DNA from: Bacteroidota bacterium
GTDB taxonomy: Bacteria; Bacteroidota; Bacteroidia; Chitinophagales; Chitinophagaceae
Length of the DNA stretch: 38,915 nucleotides
Assembly: GCA_003175935.1 (NCBI GenBank)
Contig: PSRI01000057.1
Coordinates: 1-38,915, forward strand
Reading direction: 5' to 3'
The position numbers were made by a program, and so were the translations under genes. The notes below the pieces were generated by a model, which did not search any database, was not told where the DNA came from, and saw only the letters and a list, made by a program, of their open reading frames with translations. Numbering within the stretch: position 1 is the first letter of the stretch; the number at the start of each line of letters is the position of its first letter. Shown in pieces: positions 8,063-16,094 of the stretch.

Positions 8063-10171
8063 ATGTCAGCCCGCAATTTGTTTTTAAGTCCGCTATTTAT
8101 TTTGATTTTGAATTCAACCTCAGCCCAGGAAATCGGCAACCTTAGGTTGGGTAAGACTAACCTGCATCTTTTTCTTGATGGATATGGCAGACCTAATTAT
8201 GAGGTAAGTTTTAATGGCAAGGCAGTGATTGAAGCTTCACATTTGGGAATGGTGCTAGCAGAAGACGAGAACCTGGATAAGAATTTTGAAGTGATTGGCA
8301 CCAGGAAAAATTCTTTCGATCAAAATTGGCAACCTGTGTGGGGAGAAGTGAAGAATATTCGCAATCATTATGAAGAGCTGACTGTAAGACTTCGACAAAA
8401 ACAATCGGGAAACCTGTTGAATATTATTTTCAGGGTTTTTGAAGATGGAGTGGGATTCAGATATGAATTTCCCCTGCAGCCCGGGCTGAAATATTTTGTT
8501 GTGAAGGATGAAGTAACCCAGTTTCATATGGGCGGAGATCATAAAACATTCTGGATTCCGGCTGATTACGATACTAATGAATACCCCTATACGACAAGTC
8601 GTTTGAGCGAAGTGGATAATACTGAGCTCGTAAAAAAATCAACCGACATTGCTGTTCGCGTTGCTCCGGACCCTAATGGTGTGCAAACCCCATTGATGAT
8701 GAAGACCAATGATGGGTTATACATTAATATTCATGAAGCGGCACTCGTTAATTATCCTGCCATGCAATTGCATGTCGATAGAAATAATTTCATACTCACA
8801 TCAACTTTAGTTCCTGACCCGGTTGGATCCAAGGCATTTCTACATGCTCCTGCCCTGACTCCATGGAGAACAATAATTGTGAGCGACAATGCTGCGGATA
8901 TACTCGCTTCGAAAATGATTTTGAACTTAAATGAGCCCACAACACTTAAAAACACTTCCTGGATCAAGCCCACAAAATTTGTGGGAGTATGGTGGGAAAT
9001 GCAAACTGAAAAAGCTACCTGGAGTTATTCTGATTTCCCGGATAGTACTGATGCGCATGGAAATTTAATTCCCAATCATCGCCACGGTGCAAATACTCAA
9101 AACGTAAAACGATATATCGATTTTGCCGCAAAAAATAATATTGGAGCTGTTTTGGTTGAAGGGTGGAACACAGGTTGGGAAGACTGGTTTGGAAAATGGA
9201 AAGAAGATGTCTTTGATTTTGTTACTCCTTATCCGGATTTTGACATCAAAGAAATTTCCAGTTATGCAAAATCGAAAGGTGTGAAAATGATTATGCATAA
9301 TGAAACCTCCGGTTCGGCAACAAACTATGAGAGACAAATGGATACAGCATTCAGACTGATGAATAAATTTGGATACACATCAGTGAAGACGGGTTATGTT
9401 GGAAAAATTATTCCGAGAGGAGAATATCATGACGGGCAATGGATGGTAAGACACTATGAAAGGGCAGCGAAAAAAGCATTGCAATATCATGTGATGATTG
9501 ATATGCATGAACCGGTAAGACCTACTGGATTGCAAAGAACTTATCCAAACTGGCTTGCCTGTGAAGCCGCCAGGGGAAATGAGTATAATGCCTTTAGCGA
9601 ATTTGGAAACAAACCTGAGCATGAAACGATTTTACCATTTACGAGATTGATGGGCGGACCAATGGATTATACTCCTGGTATTTTTAAGTTGAGAGGATAT
9701 TCCAAAGTAGCAGGGCGCCAGGTTCAAACAACTTTGGCAAAGCAGTTAGCCCTGTACGTTACTTTATATTCACCAATTCAAATGGCTGCTGATCTTCCTG
9801 AAAATTACGAAGGGCATATGGACGCATTTCAGTTCATTAAGGACGTACCGGTTGATTGGGATGATACAAAAATTCTTGAGGCTGAACCGGGAGATTATTT
9901 GACTATTGCAAGAAAAGAAAAGGGAAAAGGCAACTGGTTCTTAGGAGCCATAACTGATGAGAATAGCCGAAAGACCAAAATCTCGCTGGGTTTTCTAGAC
10001 AGGGGGAAAAAATACAGGGCCCGCATTTATGCTGATGGCGACAATGCCGACTTGCATAACAATCCCGAATCGTACAAAATTACTGAGCGAACTGTTTCTT
10101 CAATCGACGAACTGGATCTGAACCTTGTCGCAGGCGGCGGTGCAGCAGTGAGTTTTATGGAAATTAAGTGA
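8063..10171 (+). CDS. GH97 family glycoside hydrolase, SusB-type (inverting) alpha-glucosidase
   Basis: This is a 702-residue protein with an N-terminal signal peptide (cleavage near TSAQE), so periplasmic or outer-membrane-facing. Domains run as an N-terminal beta-super-sandwich (about 25-290), a TIM barrel (about 300-600) and a C-terminal beta domain. The SusB-clade acidic residues are all identifiable by motif: E224 (NIHEAALVNYP), E366 (VEGWNTGWEDW), E414 (HNETSG), E483 (MHEPVRPTG), E501 and E507 (EAARGNE). Family knowledge: these are the calcium and catalytic glutamates of inverting alpha-glucosidases; the retaining alpha-galactosidase branch uses an Asp instead. It probably releases glucose from maltooligosaccharides. 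No SusC/D genes are adjacent. ATG 8063 is the first in-frame start after a stop at 8045. Confidence 0.94.
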   Translation: MSARNLFLSPLFILILNSTSAQEIGNLRLGKTNLHLFLDGYGRPNYEVSFNGKAVIEASHLGMVLAEDENLDKNFEVIGTRKNSFDQNWQPVWGEVKNIRNHYEELTVRLRQKQSGNLLNIIFRVFEDGVGFRYEFPLQPGLKYFVVKDEVTQFHMGGDHKTFWIPADYDTNEYPYTTSRLSEVDNTELVKKSTDIAVRVAPDPNGVQTPLMMKTNDGLYINIHEAALVNYPAMQLHVDRNNFILTSTLVPDPVGSKAFLHAPALTPWRTIIVSDNAADILASKMILNLNEPTTLKNTSWIKPTKFVGVWWEMQTEKATWSYSDFPDSTDAHGNLIPNHRHGANTQNVKRYIDFAAKNNIGAVLVEGWNTGWEDWFGKWKEDVFDFVTPYPDFDIKEISSYAKSKGVKMIMHNETSGSATNYERQMDTAFRLMNKFGYTSVKTGYVGKIIPRGEYHDGQWMVRHYERAAKKALQYHVMIDMHEPVRPTGLQRTYPNWLACEAARGNEYNAFSEFGNKPEHETILPFTRLMGGPMDYTPGIFKLRGYSKVAGRQVQTTLAKQLALYVTLYSPIQMAADLPENYEGHMDAFQFIKDVPVDWDDTKILEAEPGDYLTIARKEKGKGNWFLGAITDENSRKTKISLGFLDRGKKYRARIYADGDNADLHNNPESYKITERTVSSIDELDLNLVAGGGAAVSFMEIK

Positions 10172-10265
10172 GTACCTAGTACCAAGTACTTAGTACTTAG
10201 TACCTAGTACCTAGACAAAAAACAAAAAACAATAAACAAAAAACAATAAACCATAAACCTTAAAC
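10172..10265 (+). repeat. AGTACT-array composite repeat (copy 3) with A/C tail
   Basis: Immediately after the GH97 stop come AGTACCTAGTACCAAGTACT and AGTACTTAGTACC units, then TAGACAAA (10212-10219), then a tail of AAACAATAAACC-type units to about 10265. Order and polarity relative to the upstream gene match copies 1 and 2. Confidence 0.75.
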
Positions 10266-10279
10266 CCAAAACAAATTTT

Positions 10280-10332
10280 CCTGCCTGCCGGCCTTGCTTC
10301 GCTGGAGCTTCGCGAAGGCGAGTAGGCAGGCA
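10280..10332. repeat. Long REP-like palindromic element (locus B)
   Basis: This is a copy of 7454-7506 with arms CCTGCCTGCC and GTAGGCAGG around the same inner TTCGC hairpin. It is followed by TTCAAC-rich spacer and the short palindrome at 10374-10395. Confidence 0.85.
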
Positions 10333-10373
10333 ACCTTCAACAAACCTTCAACGTTCAACTAACATTCAACATT

Positions 10374-10395
10374 CCTGCCTGCCGGCAGGCAGGCA
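10374..10395. repeat. Short REP-like palindrome (locus B)
   Basis: A perfect CCTGCCTGCCGGCAGGCAGG palindrome, five bases beyond the GNAT gene's stop. The adjoining TTCAACCTTCAAC flank encodes the last residues and stop (VEG stop) of that gene. Confidence 0.85.
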
Positions 10396-10399
10396 ACCT

Positions 10400-11158
10400 T
10401 CAACCTTCAACTTTTATGAGTGCGCTGACCTTATAACCGCATATCATCATTCCTGCTTTAAGAAGCGTTGAGCGCGAACCGATATTGTCGACATTACACC
10501 TCGCCGCGGGGACGCGGCCTGCGAGATAGCAATATTTTTTTACTTCCTGGATGATGTATGAACCATAACCTTTGCGACGGTGATCTTCTTTTACTTCCAT
10601 GTATAAATCAGCATAAGGAAAATTATAGTGCGTAAGAAAACCACCTGTAGCGACTATTTCATCATTTTCTAAAATCACATAATCACCTTCGGGTTCAACC
10701 TTGTGCTCGAAAATTTTATCTGTTGCAGTTCTCAGTCGAACCTCAACATTTTCCGGTTTCAGATCCGTAGTTCGATGATCGGAAAATAAAATTGCCTGCG
10801 TCTCGATCTTAGTCGCGAATTCCAGAAGCATATTGTGTAAGAGCTTGTCGTTCGTTTGGCATTCGATGTATTTTGCTGCAGATTTTTTGATTAACTCAGC
10901 AAAAAATTCCCGTGAGTATTTTCGGTAAGTTGGTAAAACATAAAATTCAAAAATAGTATCCCGATTGGATCTTTCACTCCCACTTATGCCTCCATAACCA
11001 ACGCGAACTCCATCCATTTCGAATGCGTATAAATCGGACCATTTTCGTTCATGAAATGCGTTTCTGATAAACTGAAGGTTAGCTTCATGCAAAAACAATA
11101 AACGCAAAGCCTGAACCTGGTTTAAATCTGATTTTTTCACCTTGAACTTCATACCCAT
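10400..11158 (-). CDS. GNAT family N-acetyltransferase
   Basis: This encodes 252 residues. The C-terminal half carries a clear GNAT acetyl-CoA motif: DLYMEVKEDHRRKGYGSYII, with the RRKGYG pyrophosphate-binding loop at about residues 191-196. Beyond it, NVDNIGSRSTLLKAGM fits the substrate-side motif B. The N-terminal half (FEFYVLPTYRKYSREFF) looks like a second, degenerate GNAT unit lacking the glycine loop. Substrate unknown. The final codons lie in TTCAAC repeat sequence, so the native C-terminus may have been changed. It is divergent from the dioxygenase gene at 11260 with 101 bases between. Confidence 0.85.
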   Translation of the reverse strand: MGMKFKVKKSDLNQVQALRLLFLHEANLQFIRNAFHERKWSDLYAFEMDGVRVGYGGISGSERSNRDTIFEFYVLPTYRKYSREFFAELIKKSAAKYIECQTNDKLLHNMLLEFATKIETQAILFSDHRTTDLKPENVEVRLRTATDKIFEHKVEPEGDYVILENDEIVATGGFLTHYNFPYADLYMEVKEDHRRKGYGSYIIQEVKKYCYLAGRVPAARCNVDNIGSRSTLLKAGMMICGYKVSALIKVEG

Positions 11159-11259
11159 TCTTTGCTCAAATCTAATGGCGTCGACACCAAAACATCAAAA
11201 TATTCATAATATGATTTTGAGTTAATTTTGCGACCCTGATCAAACTAACTTTATAACAT

Positions 11260-12213
11260 ATGAGCCAGCTCGTAACAGGCATCCACCACGTAACCGCTAT
11301 TTCGGGCGGAGCACAAAAAAATATTGATTTCTATTGCGGAATATTGGGTTTAAGACTGGTAAAAAAAACGGTCAATTTCGACGCTCCCGATGTCTATCAT
11401 TTCTATTACGGGAATGAAATGGGAAATCCGGGATCTATTCTAACATTTTTTCCCTACGAAGGAATTATTGCAGGTCGTCACGGAAAAGGAATGCTCAACA
11501 CAACGACCTTTTCTGTGCCACTTGCATCGCTTGATTACTGGCAGCAGCGATTGTCAAAATTTAATATTGCACATAAAGATCCCGAAGAAAGATTCGACAC
11601 CGATCTGGTTGTTTATTTCGAAGATCCCGATGGACTGGGCTTGGAATTGGTTTTTAATGATGACGATACCAGAAATGGTTTTACCTACGGAAATATTCCA
11701 ATAGAAAATTCTATCCGCGGCTTTTATAATGTGGAGATTTGGGAAGAAGGTTATGAACGTACTGCCAATTTGCTCACAGATCAACTCGATCATAAATTAA
11801 TTGTAGAAAAAGGAAACCGCTTTCGATTTGCTGCTACAAATGCTCCCGGGAACTTTGTAGATATTCTTTGCACTCCTGATAAATTGCGCGGTTTAGCGGG
11901 CGGCGGAACTGTTCACCACATCGCTTTCGCAACGCCTGACGCCGCTTCACAATTGGAAGTTCGCAACAGGATTTTAAAACGGATGTTAAATCCAACACCT
12001 GTCCTCGACAGAAATTATTTTACTTCAATTTATTTCAGAGAACCAGGCGGAGTTTTATTTGAAGTAGCAACAGCTGGACCTGGCTTTGCGGTAGACGAAC
12101 AAAAGGAACACCTGGGTGAATCTCTCAAATTGCCACAACAATACGAACCACACAGACAGGAAATTGAAAAATCCCTGGCAACTGTAAAACTTGATCTCAA
12201 CAATTATAAATAA
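11260..12213 (+). CDS. Ring-cleaving dioxygenase, MhqO/MhqA-like (VOC superfamily)
   Basis: This is a 317-residue protein of two tandem VOC modules. The first begins GIHHVTAISG with FYCGILGLRLVKKTVNFD; the second has VHHIAFATPD (about 218-227) and ends GGVLFEVATAGPGF. The expected 2-His-1-Glu metal set is therefore present (His9 or His10, His219 or His220, Glu about 268). Family knowledge: Bacillus MhqA/MhqO act on hydroquinone or quinone-derived compounds. The next gene, a MhqD-like hydrolase, overlaps its stop by one base (TAATG), and the same gene pair occurs in mhq operons. A role in quinone or electrophile detoxification is inference from family and context. Confidence 0.88.
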   Translation: MSQLVTGIHHVTAISGGAQKNIDFYCGILGLRLVKKTVNFDAPDVYHFYYGNEMGNPGSILTFFPYEGIIAGRHGKGMLNTTTFSVPLASLDYWQQRLSKFNIAHKDPEERFDTDLVVYFEDPDGLGLELVFNDDDTRNGFTYGNIPIENSIRGFYNVEIWEEGYERTANLLTDQLDHKLIVEKGNRFRFAATNAPGNFVDILCTPDKLRGLAGGGTVHHIAFATPDAASQLEVRNRILKRMLNPTPVLDRNYFTSIYFREPGGVLFEVATAGPGFAVDEQKEHLGESLKLPQQYEPHRQEIEKSLATVKLDLNNYK

Positions 12214-12842
12214 TGCACCAAAAAAATATTCTCTCTGCAGGAAAGCCTCTGAACCCTGATTCACGAGTGCTCATTATGATTCACGGTCGGGGCTCTTCAG
12301 CTGCAAATATTCTTTCCTTCGCATCTAATCTTGATGTTGAAGGATTCAGTCTGCTTGCTCCCCAGGCAACAAATCACACCTGGTATCCTTATTCATTCCT
12401 GGCTCCTCCAAAAGAAAATGAACCCTGGTTATCATCAGCATTGGCAATTCTAAACGAAATGGTGATTGATATTACTGATATGGGAATTAGCAGGGAAAAC
12501 ATTTTCTTCCTGGGATTTTCACAGGGTGCCTGTCTCACTCTTGAGTTTGTTACACGAAATGCAGGCATATTTGGTGGCGTATTAGCATTTACCGGAGGAT
12601 TGATTGGAGATAGAATTTATTCAGAACAATACATTGGGGATTTTCAACAGACTCCTTTCTTTTTAGGCAGTAGTGATCCCGATCCCCATGTTCCAGTCGA
12701 GAGAGTTCAATCCAGTGCTAATTTGATAAAAAATATGAATGCCAATGTGACTGTGAAAATTTATCCTCACATGGGACATACGATTAACCAGGATGAAATC
12801 ATGTACGCCAATCAAATGTTGATTTCTCACAAAGACGCATGA
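12213..12842 (+). CDS. MhqD-like alpha/beta hydrolase (carboxylesterase/phospholipase family)
   Basis: This is a 209-residue single-domain alpha/beta hydrolase. The nucleophile elbow GFSQGA places the serine near residue 103; the acid is likely Asp near 155 (SSDPDPHVP), and the base is His near 188 (PHMGHTIN). LIMIHGRGSSAAN near the N-terminus is the oxyanion-hole strand of the esterase/phospholipase family. Its ATG shares a base with the stop of the dioxygenase gene, so translation is probably coupled. Together they resemble the MhqO-MhqD quinone-resistance pair. No signal peptide, so cytoplasmic. The true substrate is unknown. Confidence 0.88.
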   Translation: MHQKNILSAGKPLNPDSRVLIMIHGRGSSAANILSFASNLDVEGFSLLAPQATNHTWYPYSFLAPPKENEPWLSSALAILNEMVIDITDMGISRENIFFLGFSQGACLTLEFVTRNAGIFGGVLAFTGGLIGDRIYSEQYIGDFQQTPFFLGSSDPDPHVPVERVQSSANLIKNMNANVTVKIYPHMGHTINQDEIMYANQMLISHKDA

Positions 12843-12845
12843 TTC

Positions 12846-12867
12846 AATACCTGGTACTAAGTACCTA
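12846..12867. repeat. Short AGTACT-type repeat
   Basis: AATACCTGGTACTAAGTACC lies four bases after the hydrolase stop. It is a short, less regular relative of the AGTACT arrays, again directly at a gene's 3' end. Its polarity is ambiguous because the core is palindromic. Confidence 0.5.
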
Positions 12868-13065
12868 CATAAGAATATGAACACAGTTCGTGAAATCTCA
12901 GGTTAATTATTAGCATGTGAGTCAAAAAATAGGCAATCATCGGAAACAAACTTCACCATTGAGCACCCACTTATATTTTAAATATTTAGCTCAAATTCTC
13001 AATAAAATAACTCAGGGCTAACCATCTGTGGCAAAGGGTTTGTGCAAATTATTTAAAACTGTGTT

Positions 13066-13425
13066 ATGGATAATACTCAACTGGCTTCCCGCCTGGCAGA
13101 ACTATGCCGAAAAGGAAAATTTGAGCAGGCTCAAAAGGAATTCTATTCTAATGATGCCGTTAGTATTGAACAGGAATCAATGCAGGGATTTCCCAGGGAA
13201 ACAAAGGGTTTGGATGCAATTATCGAAAAGGGCCATAAGTATCAACAAATGGTTTCTGACTTGCACGAAATTGCAGTGTCCGAGCCACTGGTTGCGGGTG
13301 ATTCCATTGCATTTAAATTGACCATGGACACTACCATGAAAGGTAAGCCCAGGTCAAAGGATTCTGAACTATGCGTATATAAAGTGAAAAATGGAAAGAT
13401 CATTCAGGAAGAATTCTTTAACTGA
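13066..13425 (+). CDS. SnoaL-like (NTF2-fold) small protein
   Basis: This encodes 119 residues with no signal or membrane segment. The layout fits an NTF2/SnoaL cone: an N-terminal helix pair (LASRLAELCRKGKFEQAQKEFYSNDAV), a loop with GFPRETKGLDAIIEKG, then strands ending ELCVYKVKNGKIIQEEFF. That last strand pair is typical of the family. Functions range from cyclase or isomerase to simple ligand binding; none can be assigned here. It is a single gene with a terminator-like structure after it. Confidence 0.75.
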   Translation: MDNTQLASRLAELCRKGKFEQAQKEFYSNDAVSIEQESMQGFPRETKGLDAIIEKGHKYQQMVSDLHEIAVSEPLVAGDSIAFKLTMDTTMKGKPRSKDSELCVYKVKNGKIIQEEFFN

Positions 13426-13439
13426 TCATTCTTAGGTTC

Positions 13440-13500
13440 AACCAGGGACTCCATTAATCTGGATGGCGAACTATTAAAATGGTCCGCCATTCTGGTTTTT
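13440..13500 (+). terminator. Candidate terminator after the SnoaL-like gene
   Basis: The outer arms AACCAG (13440-13445) and CTGGTT (13492-13497) and the inner arms ATGGCG (13463-13468) and CGCCAT (13485-13490) can pair, followed by a run of Ts to 13500. The structure is large and imperfect, so confidence is moderate. Confidence 0.4.
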
Positions 13501-13575
13501 AGAGGCAATATGATCCCCTTAAAACCTGCATTTTTGATAGATAAAGCCATAATTTTCAATCTGCCACGCAAAAAC

Positions 13576-13605
13576 TTCCTTCAACCTAAATAACTGATAT
13601 CTTTG
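13576..13605 (+). promoter_or_regulatory. Consensus Bacteroidota promoter of the envelope operon
   Basis: TATCTTTG at 13598-13605 is an exact TAnnTTTG -7 box. The -33 position, 19 bases upstream, reads TTC (13576-13578) instead of TTG. The ATG of the first gene follows 20 bases later, giving a very short leader. Confidence 0.5.
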
Positions 13606-13624
13606 GAGCTTTAAAAGAGATTCT

Positions 13625-14602
13625 ATGCTAAATGTCGGGGTCCTTGGAGTGGGCCATTTGGGTAAATTTCATTTGAACAACTGGAAGGAGATTCAGGGAG
13701 TGAAACTGGTTGGATTTTATGATCCTAACGATGCGAATGCTGCCGCAGTCGCCGCAAAATATAATCTCAAAAGATTTGAAGATCCGGAGGAACTCATTGA
13801 AAACTGTGATGCAGTAGATATCGTTGCCCCAACTACCTATCATTTCGAATTGTGCGAATTAGCGTTGCGAAAAGGTCGTCACGTTTTTGTAGAAAAGCCA
13901 CTTGCCGATAATATGGATCAGGCAAGAAAAATTGTGAAACTTGCCAGGGAAGCTAACGTGAAATTTCAGGTGGGACATGTGGAAAGATTTAACCCTGCAT
14001 TTCTGGCACTCACGGGGATTGAACTTAATCCCATGTTTATTGAAGTGCATCGCCTGGCGCAATTCAATCCAAGAGGAACTGAAGTAAGTGTGATACTGGA
14101 TTTAATGATTCATGATATCGACATCATTTTAAAAATTGTAAAAAGTGATGTAAAAAATATTTCTGCCAGCGGAGTAGCTGTTATGACCGACACACCCGAC
14201 CTAGCCAACGTGCGAATTGAATTTAATAACGGATGCGTCGCCAATCTTACCTCGAGCAGAATTTCCATGAAGAAAATGAGAAAGATGCGCTTCTTCCAAA
14301 AAGACGCTTATATCGGTATCGATTTCCTTGAAAAGAAAACAGAAATCATCAAATTGAAAACTGATGAGAATGAGCAGGCATTCACTTTTGATATTGAAAC
14401 TCCAAATGGAACAAGAACCATCGCTATAGCTAATCCCGAAATCCCGGATGCAAATGCAATTAAACTGGAACTGGAATCTTTTAAAAATGCTATTACGGGG
14501 AATACACCCACGGCCGTGACCGTTGAAGATGGCCTAATGGCGATGGATGTGGCACATCAAATACTGCAAAAAATTCAGGCAGCAAAATACGTTGTGCATT
14601 AA
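13625..14602 (+). CDS. Gfo/Idh/MocA-family dehydrogenase, possibly nucleotide-sugar (GnnA-like)
   Basis: This is a 325-residue cytoplasmic protein. The Rossmann motif GVGHLGKFH is near residues 7-15, EKP near residues 88-90 (VFVEKPLADNM), then VGHVERFNPAF near 118. That last motif is shared with UDP-GlcNAc 3-dehydrogenases of the GnnA type, which supply 3-amino sugars for lipid A. Oxidation of a nucleotide sugar is therefore plausible, though no GnnB-like aminotransferase is next to it. It is the first gene of a four-gene plus-strand operon (gaps of 19, 51 and 6 bases), preceded by a consensus promoter, and the next gene is a sugar-1-phosphate transferase. Family certain, substrate inferred. 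Confidence 0.88.
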   Translation: MLNVGVLGVGHLGKFHLNNWKEIQGVKLVGFYDPNDANAAAVAAKYNLKRFEDPEELIENCDAVDIVAPTTYHFELCELALRKGRHVFVEKPLADNMDQARKIVKLAREANVKFQVGHVERFNPAFLALTGIELNPMFIEVHRLAQFNPRGTEVSVILDLMIHDIDIILKIVKSDVKNISASGVAVMTDTPDLANVRIEFNNGCVANLTSSRISMKKMRKMRFFQKDAYIGIDFLEKKTEIIKLKTDENEQAFTFDIETPNGTRTIAIANPEIPDANAIKLELESFKNAITGNTPTAVTVEDGLMAMDVAHQILQKIQAAKYVVH

Positions 14603-14621
14603 TCGCAACGTTGATCACATC

Positions 14622-16043
14622 ATGAACCGGCAAACTAAAATCCATATAGGTTGGTACGCCCTCACAGATTTTATTTCAGCTGCTATTGCCTGGACATTTT
14701 TCTATTTCATCCGACAACTGATGCTGGGAGAAATACAAAGACCGGCAACCATTTCATTTGATAATTCAAATCTTATCCTCGAACTATTTTGCATTCCCAC
14801 AGGCTGGCTTTTGCTATTTACATTGGTGGGCACTTATCACCAATCATTATATAAAAAATCAAGACTCTTTGAACTCACATCCACCTTCATAGTTGTACTA
14901 ATTGGCTGCATGGGAATTTTTTTTCTAATCATTCTTGACGATGCCAAAGGAAATTACAACTATTACTATAGTGCTTTTTTTTCATTGCTGTTACTGCATT
15001 TTATTTTTATCTGGCTGGGCAGATTATTTATTTTGAGCATGGCCAAAAAACAATTGGTAGATGGCAAGGTTTGGTTTAGTGCGCTCATTATTGGAAACAA
15101 TCCAACGGCACTGAAAATTTTTCGTGATATCAAAAAACATGAAGCCTGGCTGGGATATAAATTTATCGGGTATGTGAAAACGAATAGTCCTGATTCTTTT
15201 GAAATGGAGGAAGAACTCATATCACTGGGCGATTTAACTAACCTGGAGACAATCGTAAATCAAAACAATCCCGACCAGGCAATTATTGCAGTTGGAAATT
15301 TTCATTCAAATCTCACCGAAGAAATTATTCATCGCTTAGGAGTCAGGGAAATTGAAATGAAAATCGCACCAAATACGCTCGATATCATTTCTGGTTCTGT
15401 TCGAACAAGCAACGTGCTTGATGCAATGCTCATTGATATCAAGACTGGGCTCATGCCCGACTGGCAACTATATTTCAAAAGAGTAATCGATATTTTAATT
15501 TCTTTGTTTGGAATGGTTATCCTTTCACCACTTTTATTATATGCTGCCATTAAAGTAAAACTTTCATCTTCCGGACCGATAATTTTTTCGCAGGAAAGAA
15601 TTGGATACAAGGGAAGACCGTTTAGGATACACAAATTCAGATCGATGCTTACAGGATCTGAAGAAAATGGCCCGGCTCTTTCTTCGGGCAACGATCCGCG
15701 TATAACAAAATGGGGAAGAACTATGAGAAAATGGCGAATTGATGAACTGCCTCAGCTATGGAATGTACTTATTGGAGAAATGAGCCTGGTTGGTCCAAGG
15801 CCGGAGCGTCAGTTTTATATTGATCAAATCAATAGCAAGAATCATTATTTTAATTACCTTCTGAAAGTGAAACCAGGCATCACCAGTTGGGGCATGGTGA
15901 AATTTGGCTATGCAAAAAACGTGGATGAAATGATTGAGAGAATGCAGTATGACCTCGTATACCTCGAAAATATTTCACTGGCGCTTGATTTTAAAATTAT
16001 GATCCATACCCTCAGGACTATGCTATTGGGGAAAGGGCAATAA
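14622..16043 (+). CDS. Polyprenyl-phosphate sugar-1-phosphate transferase (WbaP/WcaJ type)
   Basis: I chose ATG 14622 (MNRQTKIHIGWYALTD, 473 residues). The open frame extends upstream into the previous gene, but the extra residues are not membrane-like. Domains are an N-terminal bundle of four or five membrane segments (about 10-135), a central Rossmann-like CoA-binding-type domain (SALIIGNNPTALKIF, about 150-260), and a C-terminal bacterial sugar-transferase domain. The last begins KRVIDILISLFGMVILSPLL and contains IHKFRSM, DELPQLWNVLIGEMSLVGPRPE and VKPGITSWG. Enzymes of this family move a hexose-1-phosphate from UDP-sugar to undecaprenyl phosphate at the inner membrane, starting exopolysaccharide or O-antigen units. 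No glycosyltransferase cluster follows. Confidence 0.93.
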   Translation: MNRQTKIHIGWYALTDFISAAIAWTFFYFIRQLMLGEIQRPATISFDNSNLILELFCIPTGWLLLFTLVGTYHQSLYKKSRLFELTSTFIVVLIGCMGIFFLIILDDAKGNYNYYYSAFFSLLLLHFIFIWLGRLFILSMAKKQLVDGKVWFSALIIGNNPTALKIFRDIKKHEAWLGYKFIGYVKTNSPDSFEMEEELISLGDLTNLETIVNQNNPDQAIIAVGNFHSNLTEEIIHRLGVREIEMKIAPNTLDIISGSVRTSNVLDAMLIDIKTGLMPDWQLYFKRVIDILISLFGMVILSPLLLYAAIKVKLSSSGPIIFSQERIGYKGRPFRIHKFRSMLTGSEENGPALSSGNDPRITKWGRTMRKWRIDELPQLWNVLIGEMSLVGPRPERQFYIDQINSKNHYFNYLLKVKPGITSWGMVKFGYAKNVDEMIERMQYDLVYLENISLALDFKIMIHTLRTMLLGKGQ

Positions 16044-16094
16044 ATAAGCTTCAAATTCACCTTCTGTATCATTGACTATTTTCAGCTATTTTTG

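Noticed and set aside
7948-8145. 65-codon plus-strand frame overlapping the GH97 start
   Set aside because: Different frame, overlaps the signal-peptide codons of a well-supported gene, no recognisable domain.
11223-11230. TAATTTTG as promoter of the dioxygenase gene
   Set aside because: It matches the -7 box, but no TTG lies 17-21 bases upstream.
14547-14621. Upstream extension of the sugar transferase start
   Set aside because: It overlaps the dehydrogenase C-terminus in another frame; ATG 14622 follows that gene's stop by 19 bases and starts a typical membrane-protein N-terminus.
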